Below, piece by piece: positions 35,402 to 43,279 of a DNA stretch of 64,000 bases. Both the position numbers and the translations under genes were made by a program. Where the stretch lies: contig JAKSIE010000002.1 of NCBI GenBank assembly GCA_024398995.1, forward strand, positions 1-64,000. Direction: 5' to 3'. Within the stretch, counting starts at the first letter, position 1. Every line of letters begins with the position of its first letter. A model generated the notes under the pieces. The model saw only the letters and a program-made list of their open reading frames with translations, did no database searches and was not told the DNA's origin. The DNA is from Fibrobacter sp. GTDB lineage: Bacteria > Fibrobacterota > Fibrobacteria > Fibrobacterales > Fibrobacteraceae.

Positions 35402-37066
35402 ATGAAGCGACTTTTGCCCCAAAACAAGACTTTTTCGTCACTAGTGCTGGATATTTTTTCTTTTTTGTATGAAAAAGATGAATTTAAATCGTTTGAAACA
35501 TATTCAAAAGAATCTATTCCAAAAACAGGTATGCCGGGTGAGACTATAGTACAGCTCTATGCTGTAAACAGTGGCCATCGACTTACAGGGCTTTTTCTAA
35601 AAAGTTCTCTTTATTCTGTACAAGAACGAAATAGGCGTAGAGCGCCTCGTTGGTTTGAAAAACCTTTTTCATTTAAAGGCGAACAGGTCTTTTTGAGCAG
35701 TCAGTGGAATTCTGAAGGTGAATATCAATTAACGTTGGATGATCTAAACTTTTTTTTGAAACTGTGCTATTACAACAAGAATGAGGATTCTTATTATAAA
35801 GTTCTAAAGAATGATGAATTATTTGAATTTTACGAGGTGAAAAAAGGTGAAATAAACGAAGACGAAATTATAAATCAGGAAAAGAGTAGTTGTGTGAATG
35901 TTGATTTTTCGGTGTCTCAAAAAATTTTCTTTGGAACTCCTGGCACAGGAAAGTCCTACAAAGCTAACGAGTTTGTAAATGATGTTGTCCTTTCTGTTTA
36001 TAAACGAGATGAACGGAGAGAAAAGTTTGCGCAATCGGGAATGCCGAAGGCGTCTCATTACGCAGATGTGCTGAATAATGCTGATTCGTTTGGGGTTGAC
36101 ATCTTTGGTATTGACCATGTGTCTGAATTAGAAGAACATCTGAAATCTTGCGAAGGCGATGACAAGGTGAAAAATCCGCGTCATAGCGCATTACGTTCTT
36201 ATATTGAATTTCTGAAGATCTCAAAAGTATATCGTACCACATTCCATCCTGATTACGACTACGCTCAGTTTGTAGGCTCGTACAAGCCTAAAAAGGAAAA
36301 TGGGCAGATTACCTATTCCTTCGTTCCTCAGGTTTTTGCAAAGGCTTATGCGGCTGCATGGAAAAATTTGAATCAGCCAGTTTATCTTGTGATTGAAGAA
36401 ATCAATCGTGGTAACTGCGCTCAGATTTTTGGCGACTTGTTCCAGTTGCTTGATCGTAAGAACGGTGAATCTGAATATCCTATTAATGCGGATGCCGATT
36501 TTGGACAATGGCTTGTTGATGAAGCTAAGGTCCCTAAACACGAATATGACGAAAATGGATGCGTGAAAATTATGCTCCCGCCCAACTTCAATATTCTCGC
36601 AACCATGAACACTAGTGACCAGTCTTTGTTCCCTATGGATAGCGCCTTCAAGCGCCGCTTTGACTGGGAATATGTGCCTATTGATTATAAGAAGACAGAG
36701 GCTGATTTTACTATTGTAATTGGTGACAAGAAATATCGCTGGCTTGATTTCCTTAAAAAAGTGAATGCTGATATCTATATCGCTACTGAAAGTGAAGACA
36801 AGCAGATGGGCGAATTCTTCGTTAAGCCTAGTGACGGAAAAACTATAGATTTACCTACCTTCTGTTCCAAGGTGCTTTTCTATCTCTGGGATTCTGTTTA
36901 TAAGGATGATGACCAGAATAAAAAGGTTTTCCGTTTTGACTGGAAATTTGATGGTGAAGAGAAAAACCGTCCCGTAACATTCCAATCTCTATTTGAAGAT
37001 GAAAAGACGAAGATTGCTATCGTCCAGAAGATGATGGAAAACTTGGACGTTCCTGAAAAACAATGA
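35402..37066 (+). CDS. McrB-like AAA+ NTPase
   Basis: A 554-residue motor subunit of a McrBC/LlaJI-type restriction enzyme. The N-terminal ~175 residues are a DNA-recognition-type region. The AAA+ domain follows with Walker A FFGTPGTGKSY, Walker B YLVIEEINRGNC, and NFNILATMNTSDQSL with the McrB-type MNTxD signature used for GTP. FKRRFDWEYVPI is the sensor/arginine region. It begins three bases after the HNH gene, and its TGA overlaps the nuclease start (ATGA), so the two subunits are coupled. GTP rather than ATP use is inferred from the MNTSD motif. Confidence 0.9.
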   Translation: MKRLLPQNKTFSSLVLDIFSFLYEKDEFKSFETYSKESIPKTGMPGETIVQLYAVNSGHRLTGLFLKSSLYSVQERNRRRAPRWFEKPFSFKGEQVFLSSQWNSEGEYQLTLDDLNFFLKLCYYNKNEDSYYKVLKNDELFEFYEVKKGEINEDEIINQEKSSCVNVDFSVSQKIFFGTPGTGKSYKANEFVNDVVLSVYKRDERREKFAQSGMPKASHYADVLNNADSFGVDIFGIDHVSELEEHLKSCEGDDKVKNPRHSALRSYIEFLKISKVYRTTFHPDYDYAQFVGSYKPKKENGQITYSFVPQVFAKAYAAAWKNLNQPVYLVIEEINRGNCAQIFGDLFQLLDRKNGESEYPINADADFGQWLVDEAKVPKHEYDENGCVKIMLPPNFNILATMNTSDQSLFPMDSAFKRRFDWEYVPIDYKKTEADFTIVIGDKKYRWLDFLKKVNADIYIATESEDKQMGEFFVKPSDGKTIDLPTFCSKVLFYLWDSVYKDDDQNKKVFRFDWKFDGEEKNRPVTFQSLFEDEKTKIAIVQKMMENLDVPEKQ

Positions 37067-39219
37067 TTTTCCTTTTTGAACAGTTCCCTTACTCCATGGA
37101 GTATCTGAAATCTGTCCTGCCTTTAGATAAGGAGGGGCGTTTTAAGGATTTGCCTAACGGCTTCGTGACTCGCGATGGTAAGCTGGATGGTGTAGGGTAT
37201 TTGTTCAATGGATCCCGACTCGGAGGCCGGGATGACAAGGCGGGTGACAGAATTGTATTTGTTCTGCCTAAGGTGTTTTTGGATTCTTCGGCTCGGAATG
37301 ATGCGGCTAAAGTTTCTGCTTTTGGGCAGGATGTTCCTCATGATAAAAATTTTGAGCTGAACGGAGATCACAAGGATTTCCTGGCCAACCTTTCTTTGTG
37401 GGTGTGTTCTTCTATTGGTAAATATCGCGAGGATTTTCCTGACGACAAGAGCATGGAGGCTCCAACCGCCCGTGGCTTCAGTACAGACAAGGCTTGCCCC
37501 ACGCTGATCGACGTGAAGAACGCCATGGAGCGTTTTTACGAGGAGAACAAGAGTCTCTTTGTATTCGTGAGCAAGAATGTGCATAGCGGCAACAATCGCA
37601 TAGATTGGCGCAGGACCATGCGGAAGACTCCGTTTTTGCAGGGGGCTGGTTCTGCGGCGACACCGATTTATATGGAGTTGGTGAACAAGAAGAAGGTTTT
37701 CGATCTGGATGACCGTCTGATTGTGCTGTTCTTCTCCGCCATGAATTACATCGAGGAAACCTTTGGTTTCAAGATGCCCAAGTCGGAATTCTACGCCCCC
37801 ATGCGAGTGAACGAGTTCCGCCGCCTGCTGGGCCACCGCGGCATCATGGAGCTTCGCCGTATCAAGCACAAGTACTTTGCCGACAAGTTCCTCCGCCTCT
37901 ACAATATCATGAAGGCCTTCTTCGAATGGGGCGGCAACTTTAGCGCATGCGGCTTCGGCAGCGAATACCTGCTTACCAGCAAGTACAACAATGTGTTCGA
38001 GCACATGATCGACAAGCTGGTTGGCGATGACTTGCCTGCAATTCAAAAGAAGAAAAACTTGGACGATGGCAAGATTATAGACCATCTCTACAAGGAGAAC
38101 TCGTTAATCTTCAGCTCCGGCGAATCTGATAAGATTTGGCATATTGGTGATAGTAAGTACTATAGCGACCCCGAGGATATTCGTGGCCAGTCTATTGCAA
38201 AGCAGTTCACCTACGCAAAGAATATCATCCAGGATTTCTTTAGCCCTGGGTATGTAGATTCCTTGAACAAAGAGCCGGCAGAACGTAATATCGGAAATGT
38301 CCATCGCGGGGTGCGCTATCGCGATGACCTGACCGAAGGTTATTCCGTAACTCCTAATTTCTTCATTCGTGGCGAGGTTCCCGCCTATAATCAGGAACAG
38401 GGCAAGGAACAGTTCGGGGATTCCTATTTCAGAAATCCTGGTGTCGGAAATTATGAACTGATTCAGGAAGTAAAGGAGTCTGATACTTTTGATGATGGAG
38501 AAGGGGATAAGAATCGGAACATAAAGAATCATCTTTGGGAACATCGCAATCGCCAGTTCCAAAACCGCCTCTTCGATCGCGACACCCTTTTACTCCAGGT
38601 TTACAACGTTAACTTCCTGTATGTACTCAAGGCCTTTACTGCCAAGAGTTCCAGCCTCCGCACCGAATTCAAGCGCACCGCCCGCGAAAAATTCCGAAAG
38701 AACTTTTTGACGTTATTGGATGAGAAGTATGTTTTCTGGGCTGTGTATCCACGAAAAGAATCTCTAGATAATTTTGTGACGAATAATTTCCGGAAACTTC
38801 AAGGTAAGATGTTCCGTAGGGATGAATCGGATAACTTTATCATATTGGCCCTTGAAAAGGGTGCTGACAAAAATCCAGAGATTCTGACAGACGTCAAAAA
38901 AGTTGCAGATTTAATGTGGGTCGCGGTGGAAAAATTTATTGACGGCTCTGATGTGAATTGTCTTGAAGTTCGCGAAGTTGTTGATGGCCGATGGAACAAT
39001 CAAGATAACGGCTTCTATTTGAAGAAGGAAATCTTTGAGGAAAGAGTCTTGAACAATACGACTCTGCCCAAGAAACTTGTCGTGAAATCGCAAGATGGCA
39101 ATGCTGTTATACGAGAATCGTTGCTCAATGGTGGCGTAATTCCCGATTACTCGCCCAATGGTGAATACGGTGATGTAGATTGCTATTTCCTGCCGTGTAA
39201 ACAACGCCTTGACAAATAA
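37063..39219 (+). CDS. LlaJI/McrC-like restriction nuclease subunit
   Basis: A 718-residue partner of the McrB-like motor. A PD-(D/E)XK-like core is seen at WHIGDSKYYS (about residues 361-370), preceded by helical sequence (RLLGHRGIMELRRIKHKYF). The overall look is that of LlaJI-family (PF09563) or McrC-like nucleases, longer than usual. Near residue 50 the frame passes through a copy of the genome's dispersed GGATCCCG...CGGGATGACA repeat, read as GSRLGGRDDKAGD, without breaking the frame. Codons in 37.4-38.1 kb look GC-richer than in the rest of the island, suggesting a mosaic. The last nine codons plus the downstream RNA unit are duplicated 2.57 kb away (41762). Family call moderate; nuclease role from the McrB overlap. 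Confidence 0.75.
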   Translation: MIFLFEQFPYSMEYLKSVLPLDKEGRFKDLPNGFVTRDGKLDGVGYLFNGSRLGGRDDKAGDRIVFVLPKVFLDSSARNDAAKVSAFGQDVPHDKNFELNGDHKDFLANLSLWVCSSIGKYREDFPDDKSMEAPTARGFSTDKACPTLIDVKNAMERFYEENKSLFVFVSKNVHSGNNRIDWRRTMRKTPFLQGAGSAATPIYMELVNKKKVFDLDDRLIVLFFSAMNYIEETFGFKMPKSEFYAPMRVNEFRRLLGHRGIMELRRIKHKYFADKFLRLYNIMKAFFEWGGNFSACGFGSEYLLTSKYNNVFEHMIDKLVGDDLPAIQKKKNLDDGKIIDHLYKENSLIFSSGESDKIWHIGDSKYYSDPEDIRGQSIAKQFTYAKNIIQDFFSPGYVDSLNKEPAERNIGNVHRGVRYRDDLTEGYSVTPNFFIRGEVPAYNQEQGKEQFGDSYFRNPGVGNYELIQEVKESDTFDDGEGDKNRNIKNHLWEHRNRQFQNRLFDRDTLLLQVYNVNFLYVLKAFTAKSSSLRTEFKRTAREKFRKNFLTLLDEKYVFWAVYPRKESLDNFVTNNFRKLQGKMFRRDESDNFIILALEKGADKNPEILTDVKKVADLMWVAVEKFIDGSDVNCLEVREVVDGRWNNQDNGFYLKKEIFEERVLNNTTLPKKLVVKSQDGNAVIRESLLNGGVIPDYSPNGEYGDVDCYFLPCKQRLDK
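37207..37242 (+). repeat. Dispersed repeat inserted inside coding sequence
   Basis: The segment GGATCCCGACTCGG AGGCCGGGATGAC is the same inverted repeat that forms intergenic terminators at 10607-10631 and 12785-12806 (in reverse complement) and lies at 20577-20602. Here it is within the nuclease gene, read in frame. Confidence 0.7.
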
Positions 39220-39299
39220 TTTCTGTAAACGTATATTAAAAACGATAGTACCCACCACGCGATCTTAGCGATAAGAGCGGACCACGGTGGGTCTTTTTT
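39191..39299 (+). ncRNA. Promoter-hairpin small RNA unit, copy R1
   Basis: TTGACA (39209-39214), spacer of 17, TATATT (39232-39237). About 7 bases later starts a ~55-base segment that folds as ACCCACC (39250-39256) with GGTGGGT (39286-39292). Inside are CGC/GCG and TCTTA-GCGA-TAAGA, capped by a GNRA tetraloop. A six-T run ends it. It has promoter and terminator but no reading frame, so a short stable RNA is the simplest reading. The promoter overlaps the last codons of the LlaJI-like gene. Copies: R2 at 41762 and R3 at 43280. Confidence 0.6.
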
Positions 39300-39382
39300 A
39301 CGTATAAATTACAATATGACCCTTGCCAATATTTAGTCATTAGCTATTATTCAGCCTGACGTACGAAAAAGTATCTCTAAGG

Positions 39383-39412
39383 CATCTGTGAAAAACAGAT
39401 GTTTTTCTTTTT
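39383..39412 (+). terminator. Terminator/attenuator just before the AlbA gene
   Basis: CATCTGT (39383-39389), GAAAA loop, ACAGATG (39395-39401) and TTTTTCTTTTTC. The T-run ends right at the ribosome site (CAAGGAG, 39413-39419) of the next gene, so it would act as a leader attenuator unless the transcript starts inside it. Confidence 0.7.
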
Positions 39413-39424
39413 CAAGGAGATACT

Positions 39425-40882
39425 ATGCCCAGACGAAAACTGCTTTTAAAAAGCGGTATTAATCTTAACAAAGAAGAAAGCCAGAACGTAGAGTTCAAGG
39501 AATCCTGGCAAGACGAATACCTTAAATGGATTTGTGCCTTCGCGAATACCGAAGGTGGCTCTCTATTCATTGGTGTTGATGATAAGGGCAATGTTTGTGG
39601 TGTCAAGGACATTCACAAGAAAAGTGAGGATATCCCTAACAAGATCCGCAATACCATGGGCATTGTTTGCGATGTTAATCTATTGACTGAAGGTAATTTG
39701 GATTATCTTGAAATCAAGGTGGAAAAATACCCGATGCCAATCAGTTACAGGGGCAAATACTATAAGCGTTCCGGTTCAACGACGCAAGAACTGAGTGGCG
39801 TAGAAGTGAGCAAACTGATTTTATTTTCGCAAGGACGCACATGGGATTCAATTCCGGTTCCTGGAATTTCAGCGAAATGCTTGGATTCTGACGCCATCAA
39901 ACTTTTCAAGAAAAGGGCTGTAGAATCTTGCCGCCTCGATGAAAAATCCGCAAAGATTTCTATCCAGAATCTGATGCAGAATCTTCGTTGTGTCGAGGGT
40001 GATTATTTGACCCGTACGGCAATGATGTGTTTCCATCCTGATCCCGAAAATTGGGTGGCTGGAGCCTATATCAAAGTAGCCTACTTTGCTACAGAAGCGG
40101 ACCTTCTTTTTCAGGATGAAATTCATGGTCCATTATTGACGCAGGTCGAAAAAGCCATGGATTTGATTTTCTCAAAGTATATGAAGGCGCTCATTACTTA
40201 TGAGGGAATTCATCGTCAGGAGTTTTTCTTTTTCCCGCCGGACGCCTTTAGGGAACTTCTGCTGAATGCGATTGTCCATAAGGATTACATGGACCCGACG
40301 CCAATCCAAATCAAAATTTATGCAGACAGTATTTGGATGTGGAATCCGGGAAATATGCCGCAAGAAGTTCGCGTCAGGGATCTGTTCAGGAAGCATGTTT
40401 CAAAACCGCGAAATCCTGGAATTGCGAATATTTTCTTTATGAGCGGTTATGTGGAGCGTTGGGGCCGAGGCTATTACAACATTGAACAGGCTTGTGCAGA
40501 GACAAATTCTAAGTTGCCGAAAGTCAAGGCTTCTGGTGGGGTGACGGTGGAATGTTTCGCCAGTGACAAGTACAACGCCGTTGCCTCGAAATGGAAATTG
40601 GATGGCAAAAGTCCGGAGCTGTCGCCAGAAAATCTGCCTGTAAATCCTACTGTAAATCCTACTGTAAATCCTACTGTAAAAATTCCTTTGAACAAAACCG
40701 AGCGAGAGATATTCTCGTTAATTCAAGAGAATGGATTTTACACCTATGATGAAATTGCGGAAAAAATCGGACGCACTCGAGACACCGCATATGACAATCT
40801 GAGAAAATTGAAGGAAAAGGGCTTGATTAAACGTGTCGGTGCCGATAAGAATGGTCATTGGGAAATTGTAAGCGAAGGTTAG
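39425..40882 (+). CDS. AlbA_2/Schlafen-type protein with HATPase_c_4 and winged helix
   Basis: A 485-residue predicted transcription regulator or RNA/DNA-binding ATPase (COG2865). The N-terminal AlbA_2/Schlafen-like domain has QNVEFKESW and AFANTEGGSLFIGVDDKGNV (about 15-55). The central HATPase_c_4 region has FPPDAFRELLLNAIVHKDY and IFFMSGYVERWGRGYYNI. The C-terminal winged helix, EREIFSLIQENGFYTYDEIAEKIG, ends the protein. A 12-base tandem repeat (40639-40680) codes a VNPT linker before the helix. AAGGAG lies before ATG 39425. It is directly preceded by a terminator hairpin, which hints at attenuation. Such genes are common in bacterial accessory regions; target unknown. Confidence 0.85.
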   Translation: MPRRKLLLKSGINLNKEESQNVEFKESWQDEYLKWICAFANTEGGSLFIGVDDKGNVCGVKDIHKKSEDIPNKIRNTMGIVCDVNLLTEGNLDYLEIKVEKYPMPISYRGKYYKRSGSTTQELSGVEVSKLILFSQGRTWDSIPVPGISAKCLDSDAIKLFKKRAVESCRLDEKSAKISIQNLMQNLRCVEGDYLTRTAMMCFHPDPENWVAGAYIKVAYFATEADLLFQDEIHGPLLTQVEKAMDLIFSKYMKALITYEGIHRQEFFFFPPDAFRELLLNAIVHKDYMDPTPIQIKIYADSIWMWNPGNMPQEVRVRDLFRKHVSKPRNPGIANIFFMSGYVERWGRGYYNIEQACAETNSKLPKVKASGGVTVECFASDKYNAVASKWKLDGKSPELSPENLPVNPTVNPTVNPTVKIPLNKTEREIFSLIQENGFYTYDEIAEKIGRTRDTAYDNLRKLKEKGLIKRVGADKNGHWEIVSEG

Positions 40883-40891
40883 AAACTAAAA

Positions 40892-41146
40892 ATGCCAGAG
40901 ACTCCGAAATCAGCCTACTTTAGAGAAATGCTCCCCTACCCCCTGGAGGAGTTTAGGAGTGTTCTTGGCTTGAACATGGATTCTGCCAAGAAGGTGGTTT
41001 TGGCCCTTAAACGTTCTGGTGTTGCCAAAGCTGTTAATAGAAAAACCTTTGATCTGGATCGACTTACTGAAGAAAGCGAAGTCATTTCCGAAGATATTGC
41101 TGAAAATTCTGATATAGCCTACGTAATAAAGTACGTGGGTGTGTAA
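40892..41146 (+). pseudogene. N-terminal fragment of a restriction-type gene
   Basis: An 84-residue frame (MPETPKSAYFREMLPYPLEEF...) with a winged-helix-like stretch, LGLNMDSAKKVVLALKRSGV, ending in YVIKYVGV. That ending resembles the junction in LlaJI/McrC-like proteins, where a long protein should continue. Immediately after, in another frame (41130-41262), the sequence reads KQFVYHKAFLEYLIKNG and NVFNAFLFP, which looks like part of the same kind of protein's C-terminal nuclease region. So this is probably a gene with a large internal deletion and frameshift rather than a small complete gene. Assignment to the LlaJI type is tentative. Confidence 0.42.
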
Positions 41147-41190
41147 GCAGTTTGTTTATCACAAGGCGTTTCTAGAGTATTTGATTAAGA

Positions 41191-41685
41191 ATGGAATCCA
41201 AAATGTGTTTAACGCATTTTTATTCCCGGCACCATCATCAAAGAAAAAATCGTAAGGCTGAATTAGAACTTTGTGTGGCTGAAATTCAGAAGTCGCCGGG
41301 CTATAGCTACGATGCCATAATTCCTAGTTTGTTGCAGGTTGCAGAAGTTAGGGCAGATTATTCCGCGCAGCAATTAACCATGGTCGGTTATTTGAAGCCT
41401 GGTTATGTGGAGTCTTTGCATCGCGGCTGTTCTAAAATGATATTCTATTTCTACCATACAAGAAACGGATTCGTATATCCGGTGCATCCGCATTTGATCA
41501 ATTGCAAAACTTTTGCTGGCTATACAGATGGGGAAGGCGTTATTGTTGGCAACATTGTTGGGAAGTTGCAAATAAGAACTGTTGCCGGAAGAAATAAATC
41601 CTATTACCAAGACGCCATAAATGCATATCCGGGTAATGACATTACTCATGAATATTCACCGAAAGTGGTGAATGATATAAGGTAA
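41191..41685 (+). CDS. Hypothetical protein, 164 aa
   Basis: An intact 164-residue frame (SPGYSYDAIIPSLLQV, YFYHTRNGFVYPVHPHLINCKTFAGY) with globular composition; I do not recognise it. The first ~25 residues overlap the decayed nuclease fragment in another frame and are rich in His and Arg (SRHHHQRKNRK), so the true start may be later. No ribosome site is evident. It may be a remnant trapped in the scrambled zone between R1 and R2. Confidence 0.4.
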   Translation: MESKMCLTHFYSRHHHQRKNRKAELELCVAEIQKSPGYSYDAIIPSLLQVAEVRADYSAQQLTMVGYLKPGYVESLHRGCSKMIFYFYHTRNGFVYPVHPHLINCKTFAGYTDGEGVIVGNIVGKLQIRTVAGRNKSYYQDAINAYPGNDITHEYSPKVVNDIR

Positions 41686-41761
41686 AACGGTTGTGTAAAA
41701 TAGGACGAAGCCTATGAAAGGCTCCGCCCCGTAAAAACCGTGTGCAATCCCTTGCAGATAT

Positions 41762-41868
41762 TGCCGTGTAAACACCGCCTTGACAAATAATTTCTGTAAA
41801 CGTATATTAATAACGATAGTACCCACCACGCGATCTTAGCGATAAGAGCGGACCACGGCGGGTCTTTT
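41762..41868 (+). ncRNA. Promoter-hairpin small RNA unit, copy R2
   Basis: This is nearly identical to R1 over about 106 bases. It includes the last codons of the LlaJI-like gene (LPCKHRLDK then stop), TTGACA (41780-41785), a 17-base spacer, TATATT (41803-41808), the hairpin with TTAGCGATAAG core, and six T. The outer stem has one A-C mismatch (ACCCACC against GGCGGGT). No LlaJI gene lies upstream here, so the copy arose by duplication. Confidence 0.6.
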
Positions 41869-42258
41869 TTATTTGCAGTACTTCGCTTCCTTAACCCTCT
41901 TAACTGCGTTCATTCCATTCTTGTCGTAGCAGTAGTAGCCGCCTTCACTGAGCTTTTCCCAGAGCAGGGTTCCGTCGCTTTGGCGCCAGCCCTGTTCTGT
42001 TTTCATTTCGTTCATTAGACCGACCAGGGTTTCTACGAAGCCGCTTGCGTCGTCGCTTTCGTCATCTTTCGGCATTGCCTTTTTCTTGTGTGCGTTTCCC
42101 TGTTTTTCCATTTGTGCAGCGTCCCTTTCGCAGACTTTCTTGTCGTCGTACTCGGTGAAGCTTGCCTTTTCGCGGGTCCCGATGGGTACGATGAAGTAGG
42201 ATACACGTCCGGGGATTCCGTACAGGTCCTTGCCTTTTTTGTATTCCCCATAATCTAC
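41869..42258 (-). pseudogene. 5'-truncated gene remnant
   Basis: On the minus strand an open frame of 129 codons runs from 42258 to TAG/TAA at 41869, reading YKKGKDLYGIPGRVSYFIV, then an acidic-basic linker (KKKAMPKDDESDD) and a tail, YYCYDKNGMNAVKRVKEA. A stop (42259-42261) precedes it, and the only ATG is internal (42111). So the N-terminus has been lost, or translation starts only at 42111, giving 80 residues. Family unknown. It ends one base after R2. Confidence 0.4.
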
Positions 42259-42296
42259 CTAATTTCGCATGCCATATTCTGACATTTTGAAGGGTC

Positions 42297-42369
42297 TGTC
42301 AACAGTTGTTTGCAAAATGAGTGGTCCCTGATTGCGGACCTTGACAGAAAGCTTTCGTACACATATATT
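42297..42369 (+). promoter_or_regulatory. Consensus promoter with shared upstream element
   Basis: TTGACA (42341-42346), spacer of 17, TATATT (42364-42369), a near-perfect sigma70-type promoter. A 23-base element upstream (42297-42319, beginning TGTCAACAGTTG) is repeated exactly at 43354-43376 before another such promoter. GGTCC/GGACC (42323-42340) could form a small hairpin ahead of the -35 box. Confidence 0.75.
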
Positions 42370-42376
42370 TGTAACG

Positions 42377-42568
42377 AAAAGAATTAAACCTCCCGTCAGA
42401 GTTGCTGGCAGCGGACTGGGAATCTGCTGTTGACCTGTAAAGCGGGCATCGCACAACGGGGAGGTCAGAAACTCTTAAGGAATCAGCTGGAGTGAGGGGA
42501 TACAACCGCCAGCATGCCCCTAGGAACAACTCCCAAAATCTCTCGAAACGTTAATTCGCTCCTTTTTT
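42377..42568 (+). ncRNA. Candidate structured RNA of about 190 nt
   Basis: The stretch downstream of the promoter codes for no protein but is rich in paired segments. GAATTAA (42381-42387) pairs with TTAATTC (42551-42557) to close the ends. CCTCCCGT (42389-42396) pairs with ACGGGGAGG (42456-42464), with inner hairpin CAGCGGA/TCTGCTG (loop CTGGGAA). GGAGT plus GGGG (42489-42499) pair with CCCC plus ACTCC. A six-T run (42563-42568) follows the closing stem. I tested it by eye against 6S, tmRNA, SRP, RNase P and common riboswitch signatures and found no match. Confidence 0.5.
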
Positions 42569-42601
42569 AGGGGCTATCTTTGTGTATTGATTGGGGTATT
42601 C

Positions 42602-43063
42602 GTGAGCAGGCGAAAACTTAAGGTTTATTTGGATAATTGTTGTTATAATAGGCCGTATGACGATCAGTCCAACTTGACGGTGTCTTTGGAAACACAGGCG
42701 AAACTTTTTGTTCAAGGACAAATTCGAGACGGGTGCTTGGATATGGTTTCATCGTATATTCTTGACTATGAAAACAGCTGTAATCCGTTCGCAAACAGAA
42801 GAACCTCAATATCCAGCTTTCTCACATTGGCGGAAACATTTGTTGGGGCGGATCATGCCCAGCATATTCAGGAATATGCGGAGCAAATAATGGAGACTGG
42901 CGTAAAAGAGAAGGATAGTCTTCACGTTGCGTGTGCGATTTTTGCAAAAAGTGATTATTTTATAACCACTGATTATCGGTTGCTAAAGTACAAGTCGGAT
43001 GACATTAGGATTATTGATCCTATACGATTTGTCCTAGAATATGAGTTGAGGGATTCACTATGA
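42602..43063 (+). CDS. PIN-domain protein (toxin-like)
   Basis: A small PIN-fold protein of about 153 residues. LKVYLDNCCYNRPYDD gives the first Asp, DYENSCNP gives a Glu, and KEKDSLHVACAIFAKSDYFITTDYRLL gives the later Asp residues. The frame is open from TTG 42587, but GTG 42602 has GGGG at a suitable distance, so the start is uncertain within five codons. The next gene overlaps (ATGA) and is probably its antitoxin. The unit lies just downstream of the structured RNA candidate, with no separate promoter visible, so read-through or control by that RNA is possible. Confidence 0.72.
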   Translation: MSRRKLKVYLDNCCYNRPYDDQSNLTVSLETQAKLFVQGQIRDGCLDMVSSYILDYENSCNPFANRRTSISSFLTLAETFVGADHAQHIQEYAEQIMETGVKEKDSLHVACAIFAKSDYFITTDYRLLKYKSDDIRIIDPIRFVLEYELRDSL

Positions 43064-43263
43064 CTTCTGCGGAACTTTTGGACAAGGGCATGCGCTGCTT
43101 ACGCGAACACTTGGGCGTTGTCGATGCTGAACAATTCATTGCGACTGTGTTGCGTGAACGTTTTGACTACACGAAATGGCAACGCGAACATTTTGACGGA
43201 ATGTCCCTAAACGAGCTGAACTCCGCCGCAGTAGACTACGCCAAGAAAACCGGAAAAATCTGA
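43060..43263 (+). CDS. Small antitoxin-like protein
   Basis: A 67-residue protein whose ATG overlaps the PIN stop (ATGA), so the two are translationally coupled. Helical, charged sequence (ELLDKGMRCLREHLGVVDAEQF IATVLRERFDYTKWQ) is compatible with an antitoxin that wraps a PIN toxin, but there is no recognised DNA-binding motif. Toxin-first order occurs in some PIN modules. It ends 17 bases before the R3 hairpin, which can terminate the operon. Confidence 0.55.
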   Translation: MTSAELLDKGMRCLREHLGVVDAEQFIATVLRERFDYTKWQREHFDGMSLNELNSAAVDYAKKTGKI

Positions 43264-43279
43264 AACTTCCCGGCAATCG

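Noticed and set aside
42377-42568. Structured region as 6S RNA, tmRNA, SRP RNA or RNase P RNA
   Set aside because: No long 6S-type rod, no tag-peptide frame or CCA end, no SRP GGAA loop motif and no RNase P core motif were found by eye.
42377-43263. Retron or type III toxin-antitoxin RNA
   Set aside because: There is no reverse transcriptase nearby and no tandem RNA repeats of the ToxI type.
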